NCBI GenBank assembly: GCA_916613615.1
Contig: OU744721.1
Span: 72,545,060 to 72,609,059 of the forward strand
DNA length: 64,000 bases
Source of the DNA: Steromphala cineraria
Lineage: Eukaryota; Mollusca; Gastropoda; Trochida; Trochidae
Direction of reading: 5' to 3'
Positions 13,801-28,800 of this stretch are shown piece after piece. A model generated the notes under the pieces. The model was not told the DNA's origin. It was given only the letters and a program-made list of their open reading frames with translations, and did no database searches. The position numbers and the translations under genes are program-made. Position 1 is the stretch's first letter. Each line of letters begins with the position of its first letter.

Positions 13801-16800
13801 TTTTTCAGATTTGTTTGTACAGTTTTGTTCCAGATGTCGAATTCAAAACAGAACCACCCCTAGCCATAGACGTACGTCATGTGCAAAAATACGCAATTCT
13901 TGGTCAAGGTTAGAAACTTTGGACACATGTAATTGACAACTTGCCTGTCGCTTATATATTGTCAATGCAAATGCCGGTCGTATCGAAAAACGGTCAAATT
14001 CTAGTGAGCGTAAGTATATTACCACAAACTATTTCGTAGATATAAAACCACGGCGTCTACGAAATCTTACGAAGTCACCGACGTTTTTGCAACGAAATCA
14101 AAATGTTACAATTTACTGTTTTACGTTTTCATGCTTAACATTTGTTTTCAACTGCACAATTGCTATTGCGATGAACGTACAACTGCAAATTCCAACGAAA
14201 ATGGCGTTTCAGGTTAATTGTAAAACACATTTCTGACACTGAAGTAAGCCATAACATGTTTCAAAATTTGTTCAAGCATTTTAACCCGTTAGAACAATAC
14301 AGATAATAGATGTAATGCATTCATTAGCCCGAGTTGGGAAAACGTTATTTCACCATCTGTAAGAATATCAGCTATTAATCGAGTTATGAACATAAAACGC
14401 CCCCAAAGAATATTTTATTTCCAGTTAGTACATACAGGTAGGTGTGTGTCATAAAATATGATGTTTGCATTTCCCGAAAATATTATGTGTCAATCATTGT
14501 GACTTTTGTTATGGGAATAGGGAAGAAGTTGTTTGAGTGAAAGCTTGTTTTTTTTTAGCTGATCAAAATGTCAATACAAGGACAAGCCCTACATCGTGTC
14601 AATCCACTGGCAGTTCACACGGCAAACAAAAAGGTTACATCTGAAAGTTGATTAAATTGGCAATGCTTACACAAACTAAGTGATTTAAATGTAGGACTTC
14701 ATTGCATGTAATTTCTATTCCCTATGCACGGCTTCTGACAGTCATGAAAGCGGTGTTTTGTGGTAGGTCTGCTGTATGAAACCATACATGTACACTTTCA
14801 TCCACTTTGTTCCGATGAGCGACATCGCCTCTGGATCAGCTTTTTTGAGTCAGAAATCAAATCGGTCAGAAGCCATTAGCGTATATAATTGGTCTTTTAG
14901 GACTCCGTCTTGCAGCAAATTGAAAGAACTAGAGCAAGCTGGCTTTCGAATTGTAAGCCTCACACCTGTCTAACGATATTAATTACTCTTGACGGGTGTC
15001 GAGGAACTCTATCAGACCAGTAATATGATAAAGTCACAGTCTAGAGAATAAGATATAACAGCATGTACTGACGTCCGACTAAACCAGTTTATTTCATCAG
15101 CGGATACTAATAAACGATTTGAGATGTTCAGATTTAAAGATCGTGAACCGCCATCAGTTAAACAGCGCATATCTCCAAGACGATCAACAATTTTAAGTCT
15201 AACACACGATCAAAGAAGGCGATGAGCAAAGCTTTGGCAATAATTACTTTGTTGTAATCTTTGAATCCTGAACAGGACCGACGCGACGGGATTGCCCCGG
15301 CAGGACGTTTATCATCCTTCCTGACTGATAAGCAGCTCTTTGATGAGTCAAGGCTCCCAAAACTGGATCCTGTTTGCTTTACTGCCTGACCTACCGAGTC
15401 AACGGCGTTGTGAGTGGTAGCTAGGGTTCGGTCTTCATCCCGATTTCCAGGAGAGTTAGTGTCAATTATGTCCAGCGTCTAATGTTATCTTTGATATGAG
15501 GAGTGGTGCTGGTCGAGTGGCACCTCGCCTTGCTTCACGTCATACTCTCATCTAGGCTGATCATAAATCTATCACACGGATATCCATACACAAACACCGC
15601 CTTTCAGTCAATAGCACTGTACCAGCGTTAAATCGATCATTACCAGTTGAGCTGAATTCTAAAGGAATGTACTTCTCCGGACAAAGCTATACAATCCTGG
15701 ACTCACTGTCTTTTGTGTATTACATTACCAACACTTTTATAAACTGACCTGATCTAAATGGAATTGATATTCTACGTCTTAGAAAATATACCTTATGTTT
15801 TTGTGGTGAATCTAAAACAGTCTTCCTGGAAAACATTTCCCTTGTTATTTTCCAAATCATGAAATAGGTCTTAGCAGACTTATTCTTTTCAAAGAAGCAA
15901 TAAAAATAACATGAAGTCGATAATCAACGCAAGAGAAAGATACGTGAATACCAAATCATGTGAAGGATTTTGCTTATCAAACAGTATCTGTTGACGGTGT
16001 AGATCTGTAGCGACTCAGCGATGCTAATGTGGATGCTTATCATGTCATCTGCAGCCTGGGGACTTCGAGGGCTAAGCCTCCTAGGAGTAGATTGAGCTAG
16101 AAGAGATCTACATACCTTCAATCCTGACTTTTATTGAGACCAACTAATGCATAGTACTTATTATTCTTATTCGCCAATCGTTATAGGCTTAGATTGAGGA
16201 AAAGTAAATTGATTTTTTATTGTTATTACCGTTCACTAGAGGCGAAGTAATGCATAGTGTGACAACCCAAATAGTCCTATCAGTAGCTCTGCGCGTAGGG
16301 AAGAGAATTTCGAACATAATTATCCAAAATAAACTCCGGGAGATGAGTGAAGATTGGAGAAATTCAATCAAGAGTTCGGTTGATTAATCAGTAAAGACTA
16401 TCTTTCTATAAATCTTCTAGCCCACTATGCATGCATTTGCATCCCAATTCCTTTGCCTTGTGTTTACTCACACTTACACACGACCTATAGATATATTACG
16501 TGCAAGTTGACCTATTCGGAAGACAGAAAAACACCATACCCTATATCAATATTTCCGTTATCAACTACTACTAACGATCAGGTGAACTTGACAATGTGTT
16601 ACATTCATTAATTTTTACCATTTGCTTGAAAGATTGTTGACAAATACTGATCATTAATACAAAACTGTAGGCGAAATGCATTTATCAATAAACCCAATGA
16701 AGGATTGCGTAGATATTTAAGAATTCAAAATTGATCGTTTGAGCCAAACGAGAGAACGAAATTTTTAACAATGTGAAATGGATATAAAAAGAGAAAACAT

Positions 16801-19800
16801 TGAGAAGTTTGGTCCTGCATCTGTAAATTTAAGTTGGAATGGAACGGTATAAAGAAAAACACACTTAAACACTCATGGTGACAGTTAATTGTAACAGTAT
16901 TAGTGTACATGTAAGGTTAAACCCTCAATAACCTTGACATGTCATCGCATGACAATTAGGTATTGTAGGCAAAAGAGTATCATCCCCTAGCAAGCCATAG
17001 TTGCATGTACCATTCCAGTACTGTTGGTAGCTTACATAACGAAGACATTGTGACTGACATGTTGCTGCACCTCCCTACGTGCTGGGCTTGTATGGTCTGT
17101 AACTCATCCTCTTCCTCCCAGTATGGACAGGGTCATACTTAATCTCCCATAGGTCACCAGTCATGGTTATCAACCATATTCACCGCTCGTCATTCACGTG
17201 TAATAGAACTGATCTCAAAGCCTGGGGTAGATTTGTGGGCGCTTTAGGAAATTGGTCATCATCAGTCCCAAATATCAATACATGTGATTGGCACATACAA
17301 TTTCCCAAAATGGAAGCGTGAAATTACACAAAGTTCCACAATGACGACTGGAATACAGGGTGAGCCTCGGGATATGGAGTCTGGGATACAAGGCTATGTC
17401 TCTGGAAGATGTCGAATAGAAACAGATAGCAGGCAATATTCAGAATCAGGATAAATAGACTGGATGAGTGATTGGGTCAAAGGGTTTAATGCCTCAGGTT
17501 TAATGAGAAACATCAATAATATTTGCTTCCAACATGCAGTTATACATTGTAACACCAATGAGACGCACAGTTCACATTGATATTTCAAGTTTAACATTTG
17601 CCTAAGCAAATTGAAATGCTTTCGACAAACTAGATATTTGACGCAGTTATAGAAACTCTTTTTTTAAAGAAAGGGTTACTGGGGACATCCAACTAGAAGA
17701 TTTAAATCAAATGTTAATTAAAAGAACGAGTACCAATTTGTACGCTATTTGAGAGAAATGTTTGACACGTGTAAATGCTTAGAGACCGATGCTTCTAACC
17801 ATGATTACAATATGCAGGCGAGCAGTAAAAAGTCAGTTCTGCTAATGTCAGCAAGTCATGCACGAGTTCAACCATTAGAGTTTTAAACCAAATTGGTTCA
17901 ATCACTTCTGGTTCATTATCTAAAACGGATTTGTGTGTACCTTTTCGGGGAACACTAGGAAAATGCTCTCATCGCTAAGGTTAAATATTTATGGACATCA
18001 ATTGACTGTTCGAAGCTAATTGTGGACTTCAGAGTGATGCAGAGAGCAATTAGTTAAAAGACGTGAAAGCAGTTGTCAATTAAATGGACAAGGAAGACGG
18101 GTCATGTGTACCAGACGTCATAACATGGGAAGTACAGATGGTCGGCGGGGTCACAACAAGGACATGGGAGGCTTCAGCTCGGTTCGATGCAGGAGTGTCA
18201 ACAGATACACTGTTTACCTTCACGGAAATCATGTACAGGTATTGGGCAACAAATCGGTAGACAAATATTTGCAGCGATATACCAGCACCATCAATCTATT
18301 GTGATAAACGATCCAAAATTCACTCTTTCGTTTTTGAATTTGTCTATTTGATATTAACACAATTGCCAAAGGGCACTTTCATAATTAAACCAATTGAGTT
18401 AAAGTGAGCATTTCCTTGATTGTGACTCCATTGGCACTGAATTATGTACTGCCTGTGATGTTAATCAAGCTGCTGTCAGACATCTGGCTGGACACTGTCC
18501 TACAGTGGAATGTTATAGATCGAGTCTATTTACCCACAATCAATTCCATCCTTCCATTAAGCGTCAATAATGCAAAGATCAGGTGTTTCTGGCGTGACAA
18601 TTTGAAGGATTAGGAGGCCTAATTAGCTTTAATGCTGTTAATTAATCCTAAAAAAATCCCAAAGGCAGACGAGCTGTTTTCCACGTAGAATTAATATTCC
18701 ATGACGAGAGAACATATACGATTGTGTCAATATTAGTATTGCACGTATAAAGCTTTTATCCAAATGAATGCACACGAATCTCAGTTCACACCTTATTTAC
18801 CACACGAAGAAAATTATTGACTACATTGTGTACAGATGCTATCAACAAAACATCATTTAACTATTTGGTTATTAAAAGCATGTTAAGCGAAGTACGTTTA
18901 TTTAAATATAAATGACCTCAGGTCAGAAACATGATGAATTATAATTGCCTTTCCTGACATGAACTTCTTAAATATCTTAACGCAATTTAATTCCTATTAT
19001 TTCCATAATAATCAAATTATATGAATCCCGAAGAACACTACGATTTTCAAACTACACAATAGTTCTTTTTTAAACAAGTGCCACACTACTATCTGGTGTT
19101 GCCTATCAATCGAAAAGAATCAAACTTGAACTTCTATGCAAATCTGTGCATTTAAAATTTCAGTGATATCAACATACTATTACCTATTTTCACCTGAACA
19201 CAGAGTTATTTATGCATGACTTAAATCCGCCCTAATTGTGAGCAGTAAACAAGATAAGCTTCTTTACAACTTGGAAAGTTTTAAGTCGGCGACATAAAAC
19301 TATTTCTGTCGCCAAATTTTTTTGCGAGTGTAAAAATCAATCTTACTTAACACATGTAATGTTATGTCTTTACGCAAGGACGATTACAACAGGAAACAAT
19401 GTGGGCGGAGGCATAGAACTACAGGTCCTAGTGCTAGTATCTTTGTCTAGAATTCACATCACCGTTTACCTATATTCTTTAAATATACATGTAGTCTGTT
19501 ATTACCATTTTTGTCGACCGACGGAAGATAAACTCTGACAACGGTTGCAAACCTTTCCTGGTAAAACTTTAAAACATTTCCCCGTGTGCTTCATATGAGA
19601 TCAATAACAATTCTAGAGACTAATATAATCTCAATGTCGTATTAACAGGAAGACAAGAGTAATAATATGGATGAACAAAGTCTTTATTTGACATTTTGGT
19701 AGAGATCCTTATACCATTATAAAGTATATCAAAATGGTATAACTATCTACGATACTGTCAAAAAAAGATGCTGTCCATCCATATTACTCTTGTCTTCCTT

Positions 19801-22800
19801 ATACCATCAGCTTCCAGAATACAACTCAAACAGGTCATAATACCTGCACACTAAAATCTATGTTGCATTAGCTGACTTTCGTACATACTTATCAACCAAG
19901 GGCATTATGATATTCACTAAGTAGAACTTTCAACATGGTAACTTCACATTATCAGTTTTTGGTCATAACATTTGGCACTTATTTAAAAAAACGTTCATGG
20001 GAAATGCGAATCGATAATATTTAAGTGAGTGGTTAAAATATTATGTAAATATGAAGGAGGAAGTTCAAGCTTAAGAATACGGATGCTTTAACTAAGCATG
20101 GGCATATATTTAATTTCGGACACAAAAAAACAAAGCTAGACACACAAGTGAGGCAAATTGAGCCTTGAAATGAAAGTTGCATAGCAGAAGTGACGTTTTA
20201 ACTATTTCCTGGAGACTCATCAGACATGGCGTATAGAGACTCCAATCAGATAGGTTTAAAAAAAGGTCATTTCCATCACAAGTCATTTATCGAATGGTCC
20301 CTTGTCTCATAGAACATATAGACATACTTACAAGTTGTAAAGAAGAATATCTGGTAACCATATCTTCTTTGAAGGAATCCTGATGTTGTCGATGTTATCG
20401 TGCTCGGACATGTTCCATGTCAGCAACACGTCCCTCCATTTCTGTAAGAAAAAAATTTTAATTTGAAATATGATATAATGCATGTCATATTGATAGCTGA
20501 CGGACCAGAGACAACGGTTTAGGAATAGGACTTTCTCTTTTCAAAGATATGTTCAATTGCAGCAACAGACAAATGTTGCAAATAACTTATCTTTCTTGAA
20601 TGTGAGGACCAACGGCTTGGGTAGCTTAATAGCTTCGTACGTAAATCATTGGCAATGACGTCATTCTTTTGCGAAAATATTGAAATAATTTTGAAAAGCA
20701 CATGCTTAATAAAGTTTCGATAAAATATGTTCCTGTCAAAAATCATTTTCAGAAAGAAATTGTAACTTGTTAAGAGTTAAAACTGATGCATCTAAAATAT
20801 GAACATTTAGTATTTTGTGTTAGATTTGGATGGCAAAACGACGGGCATGCAAAATGTCGATAGTGAACCTAGCGTTTTAATACAAAGTGCCTCATGATTC
20901 GATTGTTAACCTTGTTCAGTAACAACCAACTTAAAGAGAGGTGACTCAAGTCGTAAATCCTGATCTAACGCGGTTGGATCAAAATTTAAGGACTTAAGCC
21001 ACACATGTAGAGAAAAAATGTAACTACGCTTGCTTCAAGTGACAGATACAGCATGGATTTAGATCACACGTGTAACACTTATATCATTATGAGAGGAGAT
21101 TTTTGGATGTTAATTGCATCACTACGTGCGTGTAGGACTAAATGTCACGAGGCCGATGAGCAAACATTTATATTTTGTGTAAAATAATTGAGCTATATCT
21201 AGAATCATTTTACATATATTTCTGAAATTTTAATATTCTATTTCAGACATTGATGCAGATGGAACATCCACATTGAAAAAGTGAAAATCAAGCTCATTGA
21301 TTCATTGTAACAAATTCATAGCTCTTACATTACATAAGCTTTATAGGGTACACCAATGAATAAGTTATTAGTCAATAGCGTGATTTTGAACGTTTGCGTC
21401 ACATTTGGTTACAGCTATTAACTGAATACCCAACTGAGTAATGGCAATAGATAGAGATGGAGATAACTAATGTGTCAGTCAAAAGTTCTATTACTATTGT
21501 CATTAGACGTTAATAAGTCATGCATGGTAAATAACAAAGAAAGCTGGTATTGTAGTATGGCGTCGATTAGTCATAAATAATGATAAGCAATGAATACCAA
21601 CATTGATGATGTGACTTGGCAGCAGCCTTGCAGTAATTAGATATCATTGATTCTCCATTGCTATTTTATCTCCACGAACTTTACATCTTATATGCACCTA
21701 ATATGTTGAAAACAATTTAAGAACCTTTTTGTAAGAATGTTTCAAGTTTAAATCATTTCAATGAATTCTTTAGAACACCAAATAATATCACAACACTGAT
21801 TTTCACTTGAAGTATACCTATTTACACCTAACGGCAATACAAGTTTAAGAATTTGTAAATTAATCATAAACTAGTTACATCTAATCAGTATAACTTCTTT
21901 ATTTTGCAAGGTTGAGAGGTTTCGATATAGATGCTAACACCGTTATCAAGCAGCCATCTACCCTGAAGCCTCGAAATGGTGAAATGAAGAAGTTGTAAAT
22001 CCAGTGTTCTTGTTCGCTGTTTCATCTTACGAATGCCTAAATGCATCTCAAAGGAATCAGATATTGTAAATGGTTATGACATTTAACCTTGACAGAAATC
22101 ATATTCACATCAGTGCAATCTTTCTTTGCATGTTTGAAATATTTAGATTGAATATTTGTATTTGAATCTGACCTTCTCAAGCGACTTTGGCCGTCTTAAC
22201 TTTTTATCATTGACTGAAGGTCAATTGTAAATAATAAATAAGGAGTGTTTCAAGGAAACAAGGCAAATCAGATAAGTAGTTTAGAATAAGTATATTTCAA
22301 TAGAAAGCTGAAGTGAGTGCCGTTGTCCACATATGCCTTATATTCCAATAGGAGGAACGATACATGCTGTACAACCTTCATAAAAAGATTTCATGCTTTC
22401 ATAAGCTGTCTGGTCAATCAACTAGTTAAAAACTTCATGCAAAGTTTGAATGCACTTACATAGTGGTACCAGATGTTGGTCTTTAGAACTTGATTGGTTT
22501 CATCTACATCAAGAATCTGTATTAAGGAAAGTCCAAAGTAAACTGTCAGGTTGTCATTAGTGTGGATGACAGGTCTTCCAACACGGCCCTGATGTTCATA
22601 CCGTTCCAAAAGCTTTTTTATAAGAATTTTCTCTGTAGATATGGCTCCTGTTTCAATGTCCTCTACGGAGTTATCCACACTTCGCTTAGAGTTATCTGCC
22701 TCTGGAAGATGATCACTGTCCCCACCACCCTCTGAAGGACCTGGTCCATGGTGGTTATCATCCTCCCATCTGTCGACCGGCCCGTCCCACCCTCCTCCAC

Positions 22801-25800
22801 CCCCTCTGGATCGGTCATACCTGTGGGTCTCTTCACCCTTCCCATCATTGCCCGGCTGGTCAGACACTGGATCTGATGCAGCGCTTTGATCTCCTGTGAC
22901 GAGACTCACTGCAATACAATGATGCAAATATATATGATAAAAATAAAAACATTTGAGTTTTAGCCAATTGCTTTTAACATAGAATGAGTATAACCTCAAA
23001 CGCTTATAATATAAAATGAGCATAACCTTTTACGAAAAAAGCTTTTTTCTGTTTGGTCATAATCGTATTTGCATTTAATTGTACTAAACATATAGACATG
23101 AATGCTCACATTTCCAAAATGCGTGTCAGAAAGAATACATCCAATTTAGAAAATATTGACAAAGAGTTAATAAAATATTTCACACATTATGCTAAATGTT
23201 TGTGGTTTATTTGTTGAACATATACGTTTGAAGACATATATTTTAGCGTTTCATAAACTGACATTTTGCATTTATTCTTGTTTTCTCTTATTTACATTTG
23301 TGGAACGCTTGACATTTGTTTCTGTAAGGCAATTATCAAATGAATCTATGTTAATGTGTTTACTTTAAACAGACATCACACTGCGAAACCTGCAGCTGTT
23401 GTTTTTTTAATAATGATAGAAATAATACAATATAAATTGCTATAAATAATAATAATCATCAAACCACTAAATTATTCTTAATCACAGATGGTAATTGGAA
23501 AATTCGTTTGGCACTCTCATTACGCAATAACAACTTTGATCATTCATCACTGGTCCCAATACAGACTATCATTATTCACTTTTCTAATTGCAAATTGCCA
23601 ATGTGACATTATAGTCCTGTTATATACGAGAATAATAATTGTTAATTTAAGTTCGTGATTGGCGCAATGTGGAAAGATTCACACAGTATTTCTGAGAACC
23701 TTTGACTGCGTATCCAGAAATCGAGGTAATTACCTTCCCTACGCCAGGTGTTAAACATGATCAAAATCGTTCTCATAATTATAATAATAGAAAACGTGTG
23801 AATTCAAGTAAAAACAAGCTGTATTATAAATACATTTCTCTACTTGGCTTCTTTATTACTCTTTAGTAGGATAGTATATACTCCATAACATATTTACATA
23901 CTCACGTTACAAAATATTTATAGCAATGCCAGTGTAATAATGTCACAAACGTATTATGTTCGCGTTTATAGATTTATTGAAGGAAAATTGTAATCGGTTT
24001 TCAAAAATAAGTTGAATTCAATTTTCGCCTCAACACAAAGTCATATATCTAAAAGAAATTATTCCTTATTTTGAATGCAGATATTAGGGAAGGGTCCTTG
24101 ACTTGTGATATTTGATGATTATAAAAAACACAGTTAACACAATGGAGTTGATTGTTTTAAAATTGCATTTAGTATGTTGTTTATTGAATACACATGAGTA
24201 CTGCGATTTATTTAATAAATTTACGCTAGGCTTGCACTAGGTACAGTAAAGTCAGCAGTATCCTAATGCATTGCATAGCACTGTGTTAACGGGAGTGTAT
24301 TACTAAGTATCAATTCCAGAACGCCGAACGAACATTGAAACTCGTGATCTATTGCAACCTTTGGCGCACTGAATCATCCCCTGCCTGCAAATTTCCAATA
24401 ACAAGTTTCCCTGTACAATTAAGATAAAACCCCAATGTATCAAATCATATAAACATTAATTCATGCTTTACTCTCTTTCAATAACTCCTCGAAACATAAA
24501 CGTAAAATAAGTAACTCAGCAATCTAGTTGATGCAAAAAATCGATTTGTAAAACTGTATTCAACGACCTGTTCTCAATTCAAATGGCTCCTTGGTGTTTA
24601 CTTATTATTCCGATCAGTCGTTCATGAAATATAAAGTAAACTTTATGTATTTTGAGTTACATTTCATAAGGGTGACAGGGAGGATGCTCCTTACTTCTAG
24701 AACGTGCATTTTGTGAAATACTGCTGGACAGGATTTCGCTCAAGGGTCCTACATTAGGGAAACATTTTTAATAGGCGAAATGATTAATTGTGCGGGCATA
24801 GTTAAAGAAGAATATCTCAATGTCAGATTTGTGTATGGGTGGTCCCAAAGTGTCTCTGAAATGCACTATAAACGGACATGGGCGGACACAAGAATGCTGC
24901 AAAAGTTTCTCTAATTACAATAAAACATTAATCTCAACTAATGCGACGATAAATTGCAAATACACTCTTAACTGACAGATATTCGACTCTGATGAGTAAG
25001 AGAAGATATTCTTTAATTTTTTTTTGCAAATGGATCTGCAATTCTTTAAGGTTAAAGTGATTATTGTAATATATCAAAACCTCCTTTCCAAGATAGACAT
25101 TCAGTGACTCTTTTGAATGAATAATCAATACGAAGTGAAGGGCACTTTTACAATCATTGGAACCCTAAGTCTAATTTCAAAGTCAATTGAAAATGAATGA
25201 GCGTCAGTGCTCGTTGTATCAATTGAAAGTTCTTTATTCGCTGACTCTACCCACTCGATTGGCCGTAGATGTAGCTAAAGTACTTTCATTAGCTTCTTTG
25301 TGTGCTATAGGGCTCCGCTGTTAAATCGCATTTACCTCCCGAGCGAAGCGTTTCAAAATCAGCAGTCAAATTATTTCTTTTCATCTCGTTTATTTAACCT
25401 CATTCTCGTTTGATTATTAAGTATATCCACTTTATTCATGTGTTCTATAAAAAGTCAGGAGAGAAATGCCATATGATTTTGAAAGAATCTCAGTTTTCGC
25501 CAAGCAATGCATTTGCATTATAGTATCGCGTTATTCAGAGTTCATCTTCGAATAATGCGGACGTTGATTTAAATGTGTGACATCTTCCTGAGAGCTACTA
25601 ACGGCTTCAGAGAACATTCTTAGCTTGTCATCAGATAGTCTTACACTAAACGACATTTACGCAAAAACGATTTGCTCAACTGAAGTCTCCATGTTTAGGG
25701 TAACCCTGAAACGGAAGTTTTCATTAGCCCTCATTAAATGCTGCTGTATCTTTGGGTACGGAATTCGAGGTCTGTCCACTGCCGCCACACCGTACATCCG

Positions 25801-28800
25801 CGACGAGTGAATTGACAGGCGTTTCTTTACTCGAAGGATGCTTTTTAAATCGATCTGTCCCTTAAGACCTTTTCTGTCCATTACGAAACCTGCTATTCAG
25901 TACTAACCATGTTTGTTCGTCCAATTAGGCAGCAACGGTAAAAAAGAATATTCCTAAAATCGACTAAGCATGGACTCAAATCCTTACTGTAAGTTCCAGA
26001 TAGGGTTTCAGTTGCCCTATCTTGCTCTTAAAGATCGCCGCAAATGGACAGTTATGATCACAGTTATTTGCCTAAATCGTTTCTGCTTCTTGATATTGAC
26101 GTATTATATGGTATGTTTGCTTAGCAATGTGGTTTTATTTATTCATGCTTATGATCACTCTCCGCATCTTATGAGGCGTTTCTTTATTATCCTATTGACA
26201 TACATGAATAACTCCCAGGCTCCAGGGGCCTACTTCTACCTTCAGCAAGTGACTAGATTGATATTGTTTAGTTGCCTGCCAACACATCGTGGCACACGAG
26301 ACTGAATAAAGCACTCCCTTAATATTCAACGATTTGCTAGGGCATGAACACGTCATTCGTCTGTTTTGCTTCGTTGGATTTACGTACTTTTTTCATAAAC
26401 CATCATAAAAGAGCTTCACCGTTTGTAATGACAGAGTCAGTAACGGTTCGAGGATGTTCACCTCCTCTTATGATCATTACACAAACTATTGAACTCATCG
26501 AATTAAATCTCCTTACGAAAGTAGTGTACATATATTGATGTTGTTGACAAATAACTAGAGCATGTATCAAATAATATATAATTGCATTGTGTTAGGGAAC
26601 ATCGTTCCTAACCTTCAACATAATGTTCCCCAGTTAAGATACCTCCGGAAGGACACTCGTTTCGTATGATTCGTGTCTAATGAGACCTCGTGTAGTATTC
26701 TCTATGTATCAAATAATATATTCTTGCATTGTGTAAGGAAACATCGTTCCTAACCTTCAACATCATGTTCTTCAGATCGACGTTGATATAAGGATATGCC
26801 ATCGAGAAACACATTTACCTGATTAACGGTCCGATTGTGCCTCTACAGCTTGCAATTCATGAAATAAGTGAGCGTTCCAAACGTCCTCAGCTTTAGTATT
26901 TATTTCAACAGACGTGGAGAAAAACCAGACGAAAATATATCTTTTCGATTTTAAAATGATAAACATCCACCCCGACCCATTTATACATTCTGATAATTAT
27001 TTTTTTCACAATAGAAAGAAATCACAAAAAGAATATCATTAACACAATAACATACTTCCTTTTGACAAAAAGGCGATTAAAAGCAGTCAGGCCACATCAA
27101 TGATTCACCTTCATTTCCAGAAGCACCATTGACACGGCTGCCGGTGTTTACCCTCCCCGCTATCAACACGGCGAGTTTGTTTTCTAGTAATCGTGTGTTG
27201 AGATAATAACCCTGAAGCCCTACTTACAGTATCAGCAGGCCCTGCCTCTGTCAGATAACTTCAAAACCAACTCCAAAATTAAAACAGTGTTGATTTGGCA
27301 GAGAGAGCGTGCTCGCCTCAAAGATTTCCAGTATTACCGCTGAATTTAATAAAGGCCTAATCTATTTGGGATCTCTTTGGCATTGCTGGAAAATGTAGAA
27401 AATCAGATATCATCGGCTCCAGCTGACCTCCATCTGGCGTTTTTTCTCAATCATAACCATTAACATTGTAATAAGGGCAAAGAAGATAAACTCATACAAC
27501 ATTTCATTGCTTCTTTCGTCAGGAAAGTCAATAAAATATCTTGGCAAAATTTCATTATGTGATTTCATAAAGGTATTATGGAAATATAACTGTTACATCA
27601 ATCAGACTTTTATTTTTCACAGCATCTTTATACATTTTCTTTTTCAACAAACTTTATTATCGTGACGGAAGTTTTATTTTCTGACGAACTGATTTGAAAT
27701 GAATAATTTCGTCCACATTCCCATTTCGTGTTATCGATTCATACGGCGGGTTTCACACGTAATGAAACATGTGCAACATTGTAATCCATAATGTTATATT
27801 TCATAAGCATTCAAATCAATACAAGAATAAGTATAGGCCTACAGCTGAAGCCTGGTAAGAAACAACTTCCTATCTGGCGAGGAACGCGTTGTCTGATAAA
27901 AACAAAAGCATAGGAACGCCCATCTAGGTTCGATCAATCTATGAAGGGTTTTGTTTTGACTTGACGATTATTTATATTACCAATAATCTAAATTCACACA
28001 TGCGGTCTCAATTTGGTTTAAAGTTTTGGTCTCTCGCAAATGAAGGCAGACTATGTTTAATACCTAAAATACACCTTTACGGAAGGATATTGATCAGTAC
28101 ATACCATCATAACTTCAGTAAGTTCTGATCTGGTTTCTATCGTTTTAAATTTAGCATTGATATCAAATCCAGAAAGAAGAAAAAATAAGTAATTGGCGAT
28201 TTGTTGACAACCGAAGCAGTTGAAAAAGCGTATTACCATTAAAATGACTTGGGATCTATCACGAGTGCTTTTCACAAATAAAAAATGAAACCGATTTTCG
28301 TATGTACATATAATCAGAGCGCATGGACATCGAGATGGTATATTACATAGGTTGATTACGTTTGATAAAAATAGCAAGATTCTTAAGATATTCAATATTG
28401 TGTGAAGCCATTAGCAAGTTAAATGTTTCCCTTGTCGGATTGGTATGAACATGGCTTGGTAACAGCAGTTTTCTACTTATTTCATAACATGTACAAACTA
28501 ATAAAAAGTGTTATTCATCTTGAATAACGCCATAATTTCATTTGTACATTTAAGTAGATCAGTATTAACATTTTTATTATATCGGTATTGCTGTATATTA
28601 AGTGTGTGACTCATACATCTGAACTTACACAGAGTACGTAGCAAGTCTCTATTTGAAATAAGCTTCAAAATGTAAATCTCTGATTCCAGAATACTCTTGT
28701 AAGAATAATAATTTTGCAGATATGATGATGAACATAATTTACTATGTCATAATTGATACTGAATATATTGACATCATTGTTTAAAACATTGCATAAAAGC

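Noticed and set aside
22663..22848. 61-residue minus-strand frame in exon 2
   Set aside because: It is a shifted frame of the low-complexity extension. Frame continuity and splice phases support the other frame.
25970..26305. 111-residue plus-strand open frame with hydrophobic stretches
   Set aside because: No family motif, no splice context and AT-rich composition; hydrophobic frames arise easily from such DNA.
28057..28395. 112-residue minus-strand open frame
   Set aside because: It lies beyond the LINE remnant's recognisable end and shows no motif; treated as chance.
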